From Coix lacryma-jobi var. lacryma-jobi (lineage: Eukaryota > Streptophyta > Magnoliopsida > Poales > Poaceae), in NCBI GenBank assembly GCA_009763385.1, contig CM019824.1, positions 155,862,357 to 155,926,356 of the forward strand: a DNA stretch of 64,000 bases. The letters are read 5' to 3'. The translations under genes and the position numbers were made by a program. The notes under the pieces are model-generated. The model saw only the letters and a list, made by a program, of their open reading frames with translations. It did no database searches and had not been told where the DNA came from. Position 1 is the first letter of the stretch; every line of letters begins with the position of its first letter. This document shows positions 47,926 through 57,602 of the stretch, one piece after another.

Positions 47926-50900
47926 TTGCAGGCATACTCCTCCGGTGGATCAAGTTGGGTGCTTGATAGCGGATGTACAAATCATATGACCGGAGAAAGG
48001 AGTATGTTCTCATCATATTCCCCAACTTCAAATGCAAGCGAAAACATCATATTCGGTGATAACTCCAAGGGGGATGTGTTAGGTCTTGGTAAAGTTGCTA
48101 TTACACTTGAGCATTCAATTACTAATGTCTTACATGTTGATTCGTTGAGTTACAACTTGCTATCTGTTTCACAATTATGTGGAATGGGTTTCAATTGTCT
48201 CTTTACGGATGAGGGTGTGGAAGTCTTTAGAAGGGAGGATTCCTCTATTGTCTTTACGGGTCGTTTGAAAGGGAAGCTTTACTTAGTTGATTTCAACAAA
48301 AGTGAAGCCAAACTTGAGACTTGTTTAGTGGCAAAATCTAGCATGGGTTGGTTATGGCATCGCCGACTAGCTCATGTTGGGATGAGAAACTTGGCCAAAC
48401 TTCAAAAGGACAATCACATCCTAGGACTAACCAATGTTGATTTTGAGAAAGACAGAGTATGTGGAGCTTGCCAAGCCGGAAAACAAGTAGGCGTACCTCA
48501 CCCACCAAAGAGCTACGACACTACTACTCATCCATTGGAGTTGATCCACATGGACCTCTTTGGACCGGTTGCCTACCTTAGCATCGGCGGTAACAAACAT
48601 GGTCTTATTATTGTTGATGATTTTTCTCATTTCACTTGGGTATTCTTTATGCATGACAAAAGTGTAGTGCAAGAGAAGGTGAAGATGTTCATACGAAGAG
48701 CTCAAAGGGAATTCGGTTTCAACATCAAGAAAGTTCGTAGTGACAACGGAACCGAATTCCGAAACACCCAAGTGGATGAGTTTCTTGATGAAGAGGGCAT
48801 CAAGCATGAATTTTCAGTTCCATACACCCCTCAACAAAATGGCGTGGTGGAGAGGAAGAATAGAACACTCATTGACATGGCAAGGACGATGCTAGATGAG
48901 TACAAGACGCCGGACATCTTTTGGGCCGAAGCCGTCAATACCGCTTGCCATGCAATCAACCGCCTCTACCTCCACAAGAGAAGAAAGAAGACCTCCTATG
49001 AGCTGCTCACCGGTAACAAACCAAAGGTGTTGTACTTTAGAGTATTTGGGTGCAAATGTTTCATATTGAACAAGAAGCCCAAAGCCTCTAAGTTCGCATC
49101 CAAGGTTGATGAAGGTTTTCTTCTCGGTTATGGATCAAACGAGCATGCCTATCGTGTTTTCAACAAGGCCTCCGGCAAGGTTGAAATAGCGATAGACGTG
49201 ACGTTTGATGAAACTAATGGCTCTCAAGTAGAGCAAGTTGATGAAGTTGTTGTAGGTAATGAGGAACCACCTTGTGAAGCAATCAAGCAATTAGCCATTG
49301 GTGATATTAGACCACAAGAACAGCAGGCTACTGGTCAGGATGGTTTTCAAGCTGAAACTCCTGCTGGGACTGATCAGATACAGTCCCCGGCAGTGCCGGG
49401 TTCGACCCCGGCAGTGCCGGACCCCGGCAGTGCCGGGCGAAGCCCAGTAGTGCCGGGAACTCCCAGGGCAGCCGCAGCCACTCCACTTCGTGGAGTGAAC
49501 GTACAACCCATCTTCGAGCAAGATGAAGAAGATGCTGAAGATGCAGCAGAACCCATTGATCATCCAAGACTCAAGCAAACTATTCAACGGGATCACCCCG
49601 TTGACAACATTCTTGGGAGTCTACGAAAGGGGGTAACGACACGCTCTCATTTGGCAAATTTCTGTCAATATTACTCGTTTGTCTCCTCTTTGGAACCTCT
49701 CAAGGTAGAAGAAGCCCTGGATGATCCGGATTGGGTGATGGCCATGCAAGAAGAGCTCAACAACTTCGAGCGCAATCAAGTATGGTCACTTGTGGAAAGA
49801 CCAAATACCAATGTTATTGGAACCAAATGGGTTTTCCGCAACAAGCAAGATGAAGAAGGTGTGGTGACAAGGAACAAGGCAAGATTGGTAGCTCAAGGGT
49901 TCACTCAAGTAGAGGGCTTGGACTTTGAAGAAACATATGCACCGGTTGCAAGGCTTGAAGCCATTCGGATTCTTCTAGCCTATGCAGCCCATCACAACTT
50001 CAAGCTATATCAAATGGATGTGAAGAGTGCATTTCTCAATGGCCCTATACAAGAGTTGGTGTATGTCGAGCAACCACCGGGCTTTGAAGATCCCAAGTTC
50101 CCCAACCACGTCTTCAAACTCCATAAGGCACTCTATGGGCTTAAACAAGCACCTAGAGCATGGTATGAATGCCTTAAGGAATTCTTGCTCAAACAAGGCT
50201 TTGAAATAGGCAAAGCCGATCCTACTCTCTTCACTCATAAAGTCAATGGAGATATCTTTGTGTGCCAAATATATGTCGATGACATAATATTTGGTAGTAC
50301 TAACAAATCTTTTTGTGATGAGTTTAGTAGGATCATGACTAAGAGATTTGAGATGTCTATGATGGGTGAGCTCAAGTTCTTCCTTGGTTTTCAAATCAAG
50401 CAATTAAAGGAAGGGACTTTCCTTTGTCAAACCAAGTACACCCATGATATGTTAAGGAAATTTGACATGGTGAACGCCAAGCCTATCAAAACTCCCATGC
50501 CAACCAATGGGCATCTTGATCTCAACGTAGAAGGGAAAGCCGTGGACATTAAGGTATATCGCTCCATGATCGGCTCTCTACTCTACTTATGCGCATCTAG
50601 GCCCGATATTATGCTTAGTGTGTGCATGTGTGCTAGATTTCAAGCTAACCCGAAAGAGTGTCACTTAGTGGCCGTTAAGAGAATCTTGAGATATCTAGTT
50701 CACACTCCAAACCTTGGCTTGTGGTATCCTAAGGGCTCCAAGTTTGATCTACTTGGCTATTCGGATTCCGATTACGCCGGTTGCAAGGTAGATCGAAAAA
50801 GCACTTCGGGGACATGTCAATTCCTTGGACGCTCCTTAGTGTCTTGGAGTTCTAAAAAGCAAAATTGTGTAGCCCTTTCCACAGCCGAGGCCGAGTATGT

Positions 50901-51225
50901 TGCAGCAGGTGCATGTTGTGCGCAACTACTTTGGATGAGGCAAACCCTTTGTGATTTCGGATGTCATTTTACTCATATCCCACTCCTGTGTGACAATGAA
51001 AGTGCCATAAAACTTGCAAACAACCCAGTGAGTCACTCAAGAACCAAACATATAGACATCCGACATCACTTCTTAAGAGATCATGAAATCAAAGGAGATA
51101 TCGCCATTAGACATGTGAGCACCGACAAACAACTAGCCGATATCTTCACTAAGCCTCTAGATGAGTCAAGGTTTTGTGCTTTGAGAAGTGAACTAAATAT
51201 CCTTGACTCTCGTAACATAGTTTGA
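47926..51225 (+). CDS. pol: copia B pol: protease, integrase, RT, RNase H, about 1099 aa
   Basis: It begins just after the gag stop, in another frame, directly behind a pyrimidine-rich CTTGTCTTGCAG. Its true start is not defined, because there is no ATG before the protease. Protease DSGCTNHMTG is at about residues 13-22. The HHCC zinc region (LWHRRLAHVGM...CGACQAGKQ) begins near 140. The integrase core has HMDLFGPV, VRSDNGTEF and NGVVERKNRT. A linker (about 485-510) carries four palindrome-coded units (PAVPG, PAVPDPGSA). RT runs from about 604, with QMDVKSAFLNG and the YVDD active site near 781. RNase H (GYSDSDYAGCKVDRK) starts near 943, with the late signature HSRTKHIDIRHHF. The C-terminus is FTKPLDESRFCALRSELNIL. 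All catalytic motifs looked for are present and the frame is open. Confidence 0.94.
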   Translation: MQAYSSGGSSWVLDSGCTNHMTGERSMFSSYSPTSNASENIIFGDNSKGDVLGLGKVAITLEHSITNVLHVDSLSYNLLSVSQLCGMGFNCLFTDEGVEVFRREDSSIVFTGRLKGKLYLVDFNKSEAKLETCLVAKSSMGWLWHRRLAHVGMRNLAKLQKDNHILGLTNVDFEKDRVCGACQAGKQVGVPHPPKSYDTTTHPLELIHMDLFGPVAYLSIGGNKHGLIIVDDFSHFTWVFFMHDKSVVQEKVKMFIRRAQREFGFNIKKVRSDNGTEFRNTQVDEFLDEEGIKHEFSVPYTPQQNGVVERKNRTLIDMARTMLDEYKTPDIFWAEAVNTACHAINRLYLHKRRKKTSYELLTGNKPKVLYFRVFGCKCFILNKKPKASKFASKVDEGFLLGYGSNEHAYRVFNKASGKVEIAIDVTFDETNGSQVEQVDEVVVGNEEPPCEAIKQLAIGDIRPQEQQATGQDGFQAETPAGTDQIQSPAVPGSTPAVPDPGSAGRSPVVPGTPRAAAATPLRGVNVQPIFEQDEEDAEDAAEPIDHPRLKQTIQRDHPVDNILGSLRKGVTTRSHLANFCQYYSFVSSLEPLKVEEALDDPDWVMAMQEELNNFERNQVWSLVERPNTNVIGTKWVFRNKQDEEGVVTRNKARLVAQGFTQVEGLDFEETYAPVARLEAIRILLAYAAHHNFKLYQMDVKSAFLNGPIQELVYVEQPPGFEDPKFPNHVFKLHKALYGLKQAPRAWYECLKEFLLKQGFEIGKADPTLFTHKVNGDIFVCQIYVDDIIFGSTNKSFCDEFSRIMTKRFEMSMMGELKFFLGFQIKQLKEGTFLCQTKYTHDMLRKFDMVNAKPIKTPMPTNGHLDLNVEGKAVDIKVYRSMIGSLLYLCASRPDIMLSVCMCARFQANPKECHLVAVKRILRYLVHTPNLGLWYPKGSKFDLLGYSDSDYAGCKVDRKSTSGTCQFLGRSLVSWSSKKQNCVALSTAEAEYVAAGACCAQLLWMRQTLCDFGCHFTHIPLLCDNESAIKLANNPVSHSRTKHIDIRHHFLRDHEIKGDIAIRHVSTDKQLADIFTKPLDESRFCALRSELNILDSRNIV
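49386..49457 (+). repeat. Four CGGCAGTGCCG palindromes inside pol
   Basis: Located in the integrase-RT linker. The 15-bp palindrome CCCGGCAGTGCCGGG is at 49386-49400. One stretch (CCGGACCCCGGCAGTGCCG and neighbours) is identical to the gag cluster. Confidence 0.9.
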
Positions 51226-52068
51226 AACCTAGCATGCTTGATTGATCTACTAGAATGACCTAGGTAAAACCAATTTCAAAACTTTCATATATTGTGTTTC
51301 AAAACCTTTGTGAAAGAAACTTGCTTGGAATGACCATTGTTCTGAATTGATTACTTGTCACTGGTCATAACATGCAAGTAGTACTTGTCCACTCCAAGAA
51401 TAAGATATAGTGCTGTAGAGAATAAACCTGTCTGTAGGTAACTGTCCGGCAGTGCCGGGTCAGGCGCGGAAGTGCCGGGCCCCGGCAGTCGCGGCAGTGC
51501 CGCGACTTATCGATTCAGCTGAATCGGTTTGTTTCCGAGTGGGGCCAAGGGAAAACTTTTTTCTATTCTTACCCGACGGCTCCCTCTCTCTCTCTCCCTC
51601 ATCCATTCACCGCACCCGTGACCTCCTCTCCCTTCTTCTCTCTCGGGCGAAAAGGGCGACCGCGCTCTCCCTCTCCACCGACCGTGCTCCCTGGCAACTC
51701 CGGCCTCCGGAGGTGCTGCTCGGGATCTCCTTCGGTGCTGCTCCGTCGTCCTCTTCTCCAAGGGTCTCCTTCCCTCTCCTTCCTCTCAAGGTGAAGGTTC
51801 AAAATCCCAAACCCTAAGTTTTTCCTGATTTGTAAAATGCGCCATGGGTATTGTATTTAGAGGTTGTAGAAGGGTTTGTAGATGATAGGGAAGTGGTAGA
51901 GATGATGGATGTGGTGTTCCTTGTCTCAGATCTGGCCTGCCTGCGCGGCAGTGCCGGACCATGAGCAGGGATTTGATCCAAGTAACACCTTATCCATCAA
52001 AATCTATCGCCTCACTATAACCTACCAGCCCTTATGCAGTCTTCTAATTCGCAGTTTCCATGTTTTAG
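51226..52068 (+). promoter_or_regulatory. Spacer with palindromes and a leader-like region before ORF3
   Basis: 51446-51504 holds four more CGGCAGTGCCG-type units and 51945-51957 one more. 51570-51790 is CT-rich and resembles a grass 5' UTR (TCTCTCTCTCTCCCTC, then TCCGTCGTCCTC). It ends at CTCAAG/GTGAAG, a plausible splice donor at 51789/51790. A plausible acceptor TGTTTTAG directly precedes the ORF3 ATG. Together they suggest an untranslated first exon and a leader intron of about 280 bp. This is inference from motifs. Confidence 0.5.
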
Positions 52069-53625
52069 ATGTCAGGCGGAAGAGGAGATGAGAGAAGGGT
52101 CAAGCAGAGGATGGATCCGCTCAGGGGGAGGAGCAAGCAGCCATCCCGTCGAGGTGGCTCTAGCTCCCAAGGAGATGTTTCAGCGAGGCAGCAGATCCGG
52201 GATGAGGCTCGCCTGCAGATGCAAGGGCAACAGATAAGGGAAGACCTCTACCCCAACACCCCAGAGCACTTGGCAGAGGTCAGCAGGGCGCACTTGCAGC
52301 CATACACAGAGGATGTGCAGGAGAGGCCTCCTCAGGACACCAGGGACAGGCAGCCCCTGTCATACTATCAGCAGTTCAGCTCGGTCAAGTCTCAGCGCCA
52401 GCACAACCCATACAACCATCAAAAGGATATGGGCATTGATTATAGGTTCTGGAATGAGTTCCATTCTGATTTCTATCGTTCAGTCCTATACAATGCCAAG
52501 AAGCAGAAGATACTGAATATGAAGTATGTTGATTGGGAGCATCTAGAGAGCAAGACTGACCGTGACATCAACAGGGTGGTGGCTGCATGTAAGGCAAGAA
52601 ACATGTATGATCTGATGGGATTTAGTTATAATTGGAACACCGAGATCATCCATCAGTTCCATGCGACGCTGTATGTTGACAATGTGGTTGAGGAGATGCA
52701 TTGGATGACCGAGGGTCGTCACTACAAGGTCACTTATGAGACTTTTAGTAGGATCCTCGGTTTGGGCAGCGAGGATAGAGAGTATGATAACCTGCATGAT
52801 GAGAGGACTTTGACAGATTCTGAGATTGCTTTCATGTATGAGGACCCTCGGAAGGCAGATGGGTTGGTCAAGGGACTACAAGGTTTTTATTACATGTTGA
52901 ACAACCTCTTCAGGCAAACTCTCAACCCAAAGAGTGGGTCCCATTCTAACTTGTATGGATATGGCAGGAACATGTTGGCTAGGATGGCCCCAGGGGCTAA
53001 TCGCTTTTCCATATCCAGCTTTATATGGACTGAGCTTCAGGTTGCAGCCGAGGATGCTAGGAAGGCAGTTCTCTATGCCCCCTACATCATGTTTATGATT
53101 GAGATGGTTTCCGGCTATACCTTTGCTAAGGATGGGTTGCATGAGCCGTACCGTGCAGAGAAGAAGAGAGGAGCAGCAGCAGGGGCAGCAGCAGCTGACA
53201 GGCCAGAGAGCTCCCGCCCTTCCTATCAGAGGAAGAAGAAGAGCAAGTTGGCCAAATGGATCAAGGCCATCTTCTCCACTTGCACCTACGCAGCCCAGAC
53301 AGCTCACCAGGCACTCGTTGAGCAGCGAGCAGAGCGAGAGCGGGCGGGACGTTCGCCGTTACCTCCACCCCGCTCTCCACCTCACTTCGACCTCTCCAGT
53401 CTCGACTCAGATGAAATAGACTCAGATGGAGATGAGGAGCAGGAGGAGATAGTGCCTGTGCCACCCCGTCGTTCTACACGTGCCTCGACCTCGACCCGCT
53501 ACACCAGTTCCACTCACCGTCAGGGGAAGGCCGTGGTAGAGTCCGATGACGACGATGATGACGATGATGATAATGAGGAGGAAGAAGAAGTTCAGTGGGA
53601 CAAGATAGCTTCGGATGATGAGTGA
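52069..53625 (+). CDS. copia B ORF3, 518 aa, plant transposon-protein-like (Transposase_32 type)
   Basis: The ATG at 52069 directly follows a splice-acceptor-like TTTTAG. The N-terminus (1-60) is basic and Gln-rich. Residues about 105-330 (IDYRFWNEFHSDFY, FHATLYVDNVVEEMHWM, TEGRHYKVTYETFSRILGLG, LFRQTLNPKSGSHSNL) resemble the 'putative plant transposon protein' domain found near retrotransposons. The name is historical and no transposase activity is shown. A basic KKKSKLAKWIK patch near 393 may be a nuclear signal. The tail (about 489-518) is a run of Asp and Glu. The gene lies in the 3' position where SIRE-type elements may carry an env-like ORF, but I see no signal peptide or transmembrane segment. 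Copia A lacks it. Its role is unknown. Confidence 0.78.
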   Translation: MSGGRGDERRVKQRMDPLRGRSKQPSRRGGSSSQGDVSARQQIRDEARLQMQGQQIREDLYPNTPEHLAEVSRAHLQPYTEDVQERPPQDTRDRQPLSYYQQFSSVKSQRQHNPYNHQKDMGIDYRFWNEFHSDFYRSVLYNAKKQKILNMKYVDWEHLESKTDRDINRVVAACKARNMYDLMGFSYNWNTEIIHQFHATLYVDNVVEEMHWMTEGRHYKVTYETFSRILGLGSEDREYDNLHDERTLTDSEIAFMYEDPRKADGLVKGLQGFYYMLNNLFRQTLNPKSGSHSNLYGYGRNMLARMAPGANRFSISSFIWTELQVAAEDARKAVLYAPYIMFMIEMVSGYTFAKDGLHEPYRAEKKRGAAAGAAAADRPESSRPSYQRKKKSKLAKWIKAIFSTCTYAAQTAHQALVEQRAERERAGRSPLPPPRSPPHFDLSSLDSDEIDSDGDEEQEEIVPVPPRRSTRASTSTRYTSSTHRQGKAVVESDDDDDDDDDNEEEEEVQWDKIASDDE

Positions 53626-54248
53626 GTGTTTGGACACTCTTCTCTTCTCTACTTCTCTCTTTTTGGTGACTTGTTGCCAAAGGGGGAGAATTAGGTGAAG
53701 CGAAGGGGGTACAACACTTTCTTTCTGTTCATGTCCCCATCATGTTAGTAGTTGTGAGTTGTGAGGGAGTTTGATTCGTTCAAAACTCTATGTTTGTAAT
53801 ATTACTCTATGGTACTACTTCTTAGGCTTGGATGTGGACATGTACTTTTACCTGCTTATCTGCCATGTGTTATCTTGTTTAGTTCTGTTATTGATTATGC
53901 TTTGTGGCTTTGTGTTAATTCCGCTGCGTTTGCTGTCTGTAGCCTGAGCGGCAGTGCCGCTCTGGCAGAAAGACAGCAAACATCTCTGATGTGCTTAAAC
54001 TGTCATTCGCATCACGTATTATTCTTGACACAGTTTAGTTGCACCCCACAAAGCTATTAGATGTGAAACTGAACCTATCTCTCACCTTTGAATATGTGAA
54101 TGTTGGCCTCTAATGCCAATTCGAGATTTCAGTTCTCATTCACACATTTAGGGGGAGGTTTCACACCTAAGCTTCTAAATCTCAAGTATTGTACCCTTTT
54201 ATTGTAAGCTTCGATTGTGTTGTCATCAATCACCAAAAAGGGGGAGAT
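53626..54248 (+). other. copia B 3' noncoding region with polypurine tracts
   Basis: GGGGGAG tracts occur near 53679-53692 (CCAAAGGGGGAGAA), 54149-54157 and 54234-54248. The last one, CCAAAAAGGGGGAGAT, abuts the 3' LTR and is the likely plus-strand primer. One further CGGCAGTGCCG unit lies at 53948-53960. No gene is supported. Confidence 0.8.
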
Positions 54249-55520
54249 TGTAAGTGCAATCAAGCCCTAATTGTGGGTTTTGGTGATAATGACCACACGA
54301 TTGGAGAACTAATGAGATTCATGAAGTTGATAAGCAGGTTATGATAAGAAAGGATGGTGTATGTACGTTGGTGGACCCCCCATACTACATTTCATCGGAT
54401 CCGGACTCAAAGTGATATATCAAGCTTTTTCATTTGAATTTGAGTTATAGGAATGCCGTACTATCAAGGGGGAATGCAAATACATTGCTATGGCTGAATG
54501 ACATGTGCTCAAACCAACCCAAGCCATCCATGTTTCTAACCAAAGACAGCTGCACTGAATTCCAATCCAACCCTGTCTGATTGGTAGGCGCGGCAGTGCC
54601 GCTCTTGTCGCGGCAGTGCCGGGCCGCGGCACTGCCGGGCTTCGGCCGGCACTGCCGCGACTTATTGTAACCGTTGGCAGGGAGGATATATTTACTCCAT
54701 CTCCCTGCCACCCCAACGGTGATCCACGACCAGAACTCGTCACCTACCTCCAGACAAGCTTCTCTCTTCCCCATTGAAGGCTCTCAACTCCCCTCTCACC
54801 AATCCTTCGATTTCCATTGATTCCAAGTGATTGAGAGGCTTAAACCTTCATCAAAGAGAAGCCCTAGCTGAGATCTACTTCCTAGAGCACTTGATTTGAG
54901 CCATAGCCGGTGGATTTGCTTCTATTACTCTTGGGTTCTTGGAACCCTAGCCGGCTAGGCGTCACCCTAGAGCCTTGCCAACTTGTGTGGCAGCCTAGGG
55001 AGGTTTGTAATCGATTGTTCAGCTAGTATTATTACCCCTCACCTCAAGGATTTGGTTCCTTGACTTGAGAACGAGGTAGAGTTGCAAAGCTCATGACCTA
55101 AGTGGTCAACCTCAACAACGTGGAGGTAGGCAAGCCTTGGTGGCGAGCTGAACCACGGGATAAATCACTTGTCTCTTGTGCTTGCTTAGTTTCATTCTTC
55201 ATATTCATGAGCTTGTGATAGATTCTAGGGTTTGGCCCGATCTACTTTATTCCTCTTATTTGGCTTGGAGTAGTTGGTTCTGCTGGTTCATAGAACTTGT
55301 TGTAGCATTTCTATTCATATAGAATCAGTTAGTTGTGGCTGGATTTCGAATTGCAGCTTCTGGTCTCACACTGCGCGGCAGTACCGCGCTGGGGCCGGCA
55401 GTGCCGGGCAGCGGCAGTGCCGGGCACAGAGCGGTAGTGCCGGGCTTATCTAATTAAGTTTTGAGCTGTGATTTTTGACAGGCCTATTCACCCCCCCTCT
55501 AGGCCACACAGGTCCTTACA
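54249..55520 (+). repeat. copia B 3' LTR, 1272 bp
   Basis: Compared with 43691-44966 it has four substitutions (near 54456, 54649, 54687 and 55399) and a C-run of 7 instead of 11. Two of the four changes restore CGGCAGTGCCG units that are imperfect in the 5' LTR. It ends in TTACA followed by the CAGAC duplication. Confidence 0.95.
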
Positions 55521-57137
55521 CAGACACACAATCATATGACGCAAAGTTTTTAATCATCAAGCCCTTCCAACAATTAATTCTTGGAATACATTGGGGAAGC
55601 AATTGCTCTTTGAATACTCCAAAGTTCAACCAATCTAGATAATAACCCTATATACCAATTGAAAAACCAATGAATAAGACGTGCTGCATAACCAAGACAA
55701 AATAACATAATAAATAAATAAGACTAAGCAGAAACACAATACAACTTACAGCTAAAAAATATAGGCATCCGCCAATAGTTCCCCAACCCTTTTGTCGATA
55801 GTTTCTAATGGAAGACATCAAACAATTGAAGACAAGCTTGGACCAATCCCAAGATTTCAATTCAACATTAGATATATCAATCAAAGGTTCTAGATAGTAT
55901 GGGCTGGGATAAGTACTTGAATTGACACATAGAAAAGTTGATAGAGCAACAACCATAAAGTAACGAAAGACATCGTCATCAGATAACGTGTCTTCTATCA
56001 ACTTCTAACCAAACCACTTGATTGAAAGCAGAGATGATTGCTTAATTTCTTTAAGGAATCTGGTCTTTGTAGTATCATTAAAGCTCTCCTTGACATCTGC
56101 ACCACCAATAGGCATACCCAAGAACAAATGTACTGACAGTGGATCCAAAGGTATCATTTTACCTTCAACTAAAATCTCGCTGCAATTCAGATCGACTTTA
56201 TCAGCTATCCACCGCACAAATCCTCTGGGAGCAGAACAACCATCATACTCCAGCAAGTCTCCAAAGCCATGATGACGAATAATCTGCTTCTTGCGATCAT
56301 CCAATTTGGCTATAATCTTCTGTCCAAAGTACAAGCTATTGAACCTACTTCCAGGTCTATCTGATGTACCTGGACCATGAATCGACTTTCATTTACCCTT
56401 TCCTCTCAAAGTCTACAAACAAATGCAACAAAATTTAGTTAGGCTACTGCATTGACTAAATAAGCTAGGGACAACAAAAGATACACAATTTACCTTTTCA
56501 GGACGCTTCTACACACCAGATCGGGTTGATTTCCACTGCTTACCAACAACCTTAGAGAACTAAAACAAAAAACAAATCAGTGCAAGTACCAACAAAATGC
56601 TCAATAAGGTAAAAATACATAAGGGTGAAATAACATACTCCACTAAAAGCTTGCTGCATATGCTTCAATGCCTCCGCAATTTGAGGATCATGAATATCAT
56701 CATCACCTGCAGATTTTTCCTCCTAACAAAAGCAATAATTTTCATCCATATTATTAAAGATTACACAAAGTTCAAAGAAAAAATGACAAGCCAAAATGAA
56801 CTTATTACCTCAACTTCATGCACAAAATCAGAGTTTCTTGCAGACTCATCCAAACTCTTAGAATCACCAAATGTAGAATCAGAATTGTATTGTTCATCAT
56901 CAACATCCATAGCTACATAGAAGAATAATCAACAACTAATTATTACAAAAATAGTGCAAAAACACCTCCTATTACACAACAACCAATACAAAGGATTATT
57001 AACAATAAATGAATAATTAACACCATATCATTCTTAAAATTAACGTCAAATATTACTGTTCTTAAACATAACTTTACATCAATAAAACTCCAACTTCAAC
57101 GATTCTAATACACTAATAACAATTCTGTTCTAATACC

Positions 57138-57602
57138 CTACTCCTCTCTCTTTTCTTCACTCAACTCAGGGGGCTTCCACAGACAAACAGGACAAGTAGG
57201 ACTTTCACTCAACCACTTGTAGATACAATCCTTATGGAATGTATGATGACATGGCATTGCCCGAAGGTTCTCCTCAACCAACTCTAAACAATTATACACA
57301 TCATCTTCAAATGGCTCTGAAAGCCTCATCAAGCAAATGCTGCACTTTTCATCAAGGTCCACTCCAGTCAACCATTTATCTTTTCCAGGGCCATGAAACT
57401 CTGGAACTTCTTCATACTTGACATAGCTATCTCCACTATCTTCAATATCTTCAGGTAAAAGTGGCTGAGTTTCAGGAGGAGGTTCTGAAGCTGCACGCAA
57501 ACGCTCAGGAGGAGGTTCTGAAGCTGCACTCAAACGATCCAATCAAAGACGACTGTTCATGTATGGGCCCCTCCTTTGACGTGACAAATGCTCTCTTTCC
57601 AT
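57138..57602 (-). pseudogene. RING-H2 zinc finger protein carried by the MULE, one internal stop
   Basis: The ATG at 57602 follows a splice-acceptor-like TTTTTTTGCAG about 25 bp upstream. The frame is 154 codons plus stop, with a TGA at 57543-57545 (codon 20, probably CGA to TGA). A short repeat (AASEPPPERL, AASEPPPE) comes first, then an acidic linker. The RING-H2 finger follows: CSICLMRL, an Asp/Glu-rich gap, MPCHHTFHKDCIYKWL, SPTCPVC. The eight zinc ligands are present in C3-H2-C3 order. Intact RING-H2 proteins act as ubiquitin E3 ligases. It lies upstream of the ULP1-like gene on the same strand, about 230 bp from its ATG, inside the MULE. The gene was perhaps captured from the host. A separate start after the TGA would still give the finger. 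Confidence 0.75.

Larger units (their letters stand above)
43691..55520 (+). mobile_element. Complete SIRE/Maximus-type copia retrotransposon (copia B), 11.8 kb
   Basis: TSD CAGAC at 43686-43690 and 55521-55525. 5' LTR 43691-44966, primer site, gag, pol, third ORF, polypurine tract, 3' LTR 54249-55520. Gag and pol have no internal stop or frameshift apart from the normal gag/pol break. The LTRs differ by four substitutions and a C-run length (11 versus 7). At a rate of 1.3e-8 per site per year, assumed for grasses, that is on the order of 0.1 million years. It sits in an exon of the ULP1-like gene inside the MULE. It may be autonomous. Confidence 0.93.
37098..56910 (-). pseudogene. ULP1-like (peptidase C48) MULE-borne gene, broken by stops and two LTR insertions
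   Basis: ATG at 56910. The first exons (56910-56809, 56722-56639, 56559-56494, 56412-55750) agree in phase. They lead into a conserved region (SVHLFLGMPIGG, WDWSKLVFNCLMSSI, IGGCLYFL) seen upstream of C48 domains in plant MULE-type ULP genes. Copia B interrupts the next exon; the frame reads across its TSD (YDCVSGDVYGKRP). Low-complexity exons fill 41100-43690. C48 exons are about 40618-40340, then an exon split by the solo LTR at 38180, then 37854-37723, 37599-37499, 37400-37211 and 37127-37098. The peptidase region keeps Asp (FVILDSWSG) and Gln (NVPQQSE). However it has Arg where His is expected (HERWYVV, 37825-37827) and Ser where the nucleophile Cys is expected (NDSGVFAMKY, 37385-37387). 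Nonsense codons are at 56509-56511, 56389-56391 and 56005-56007. Intact relatives would cleave SUMO-type modifiers. Confidence 0.82.

Noticed and set aside
52069..53625. ORF3 as an envelope protein
   Set aside because: It is in the env position, but there is no signal peptide, transmembrane segment or glycosylation-rich ectodomain; the sequence fits a plant transposon-protein domain instead.
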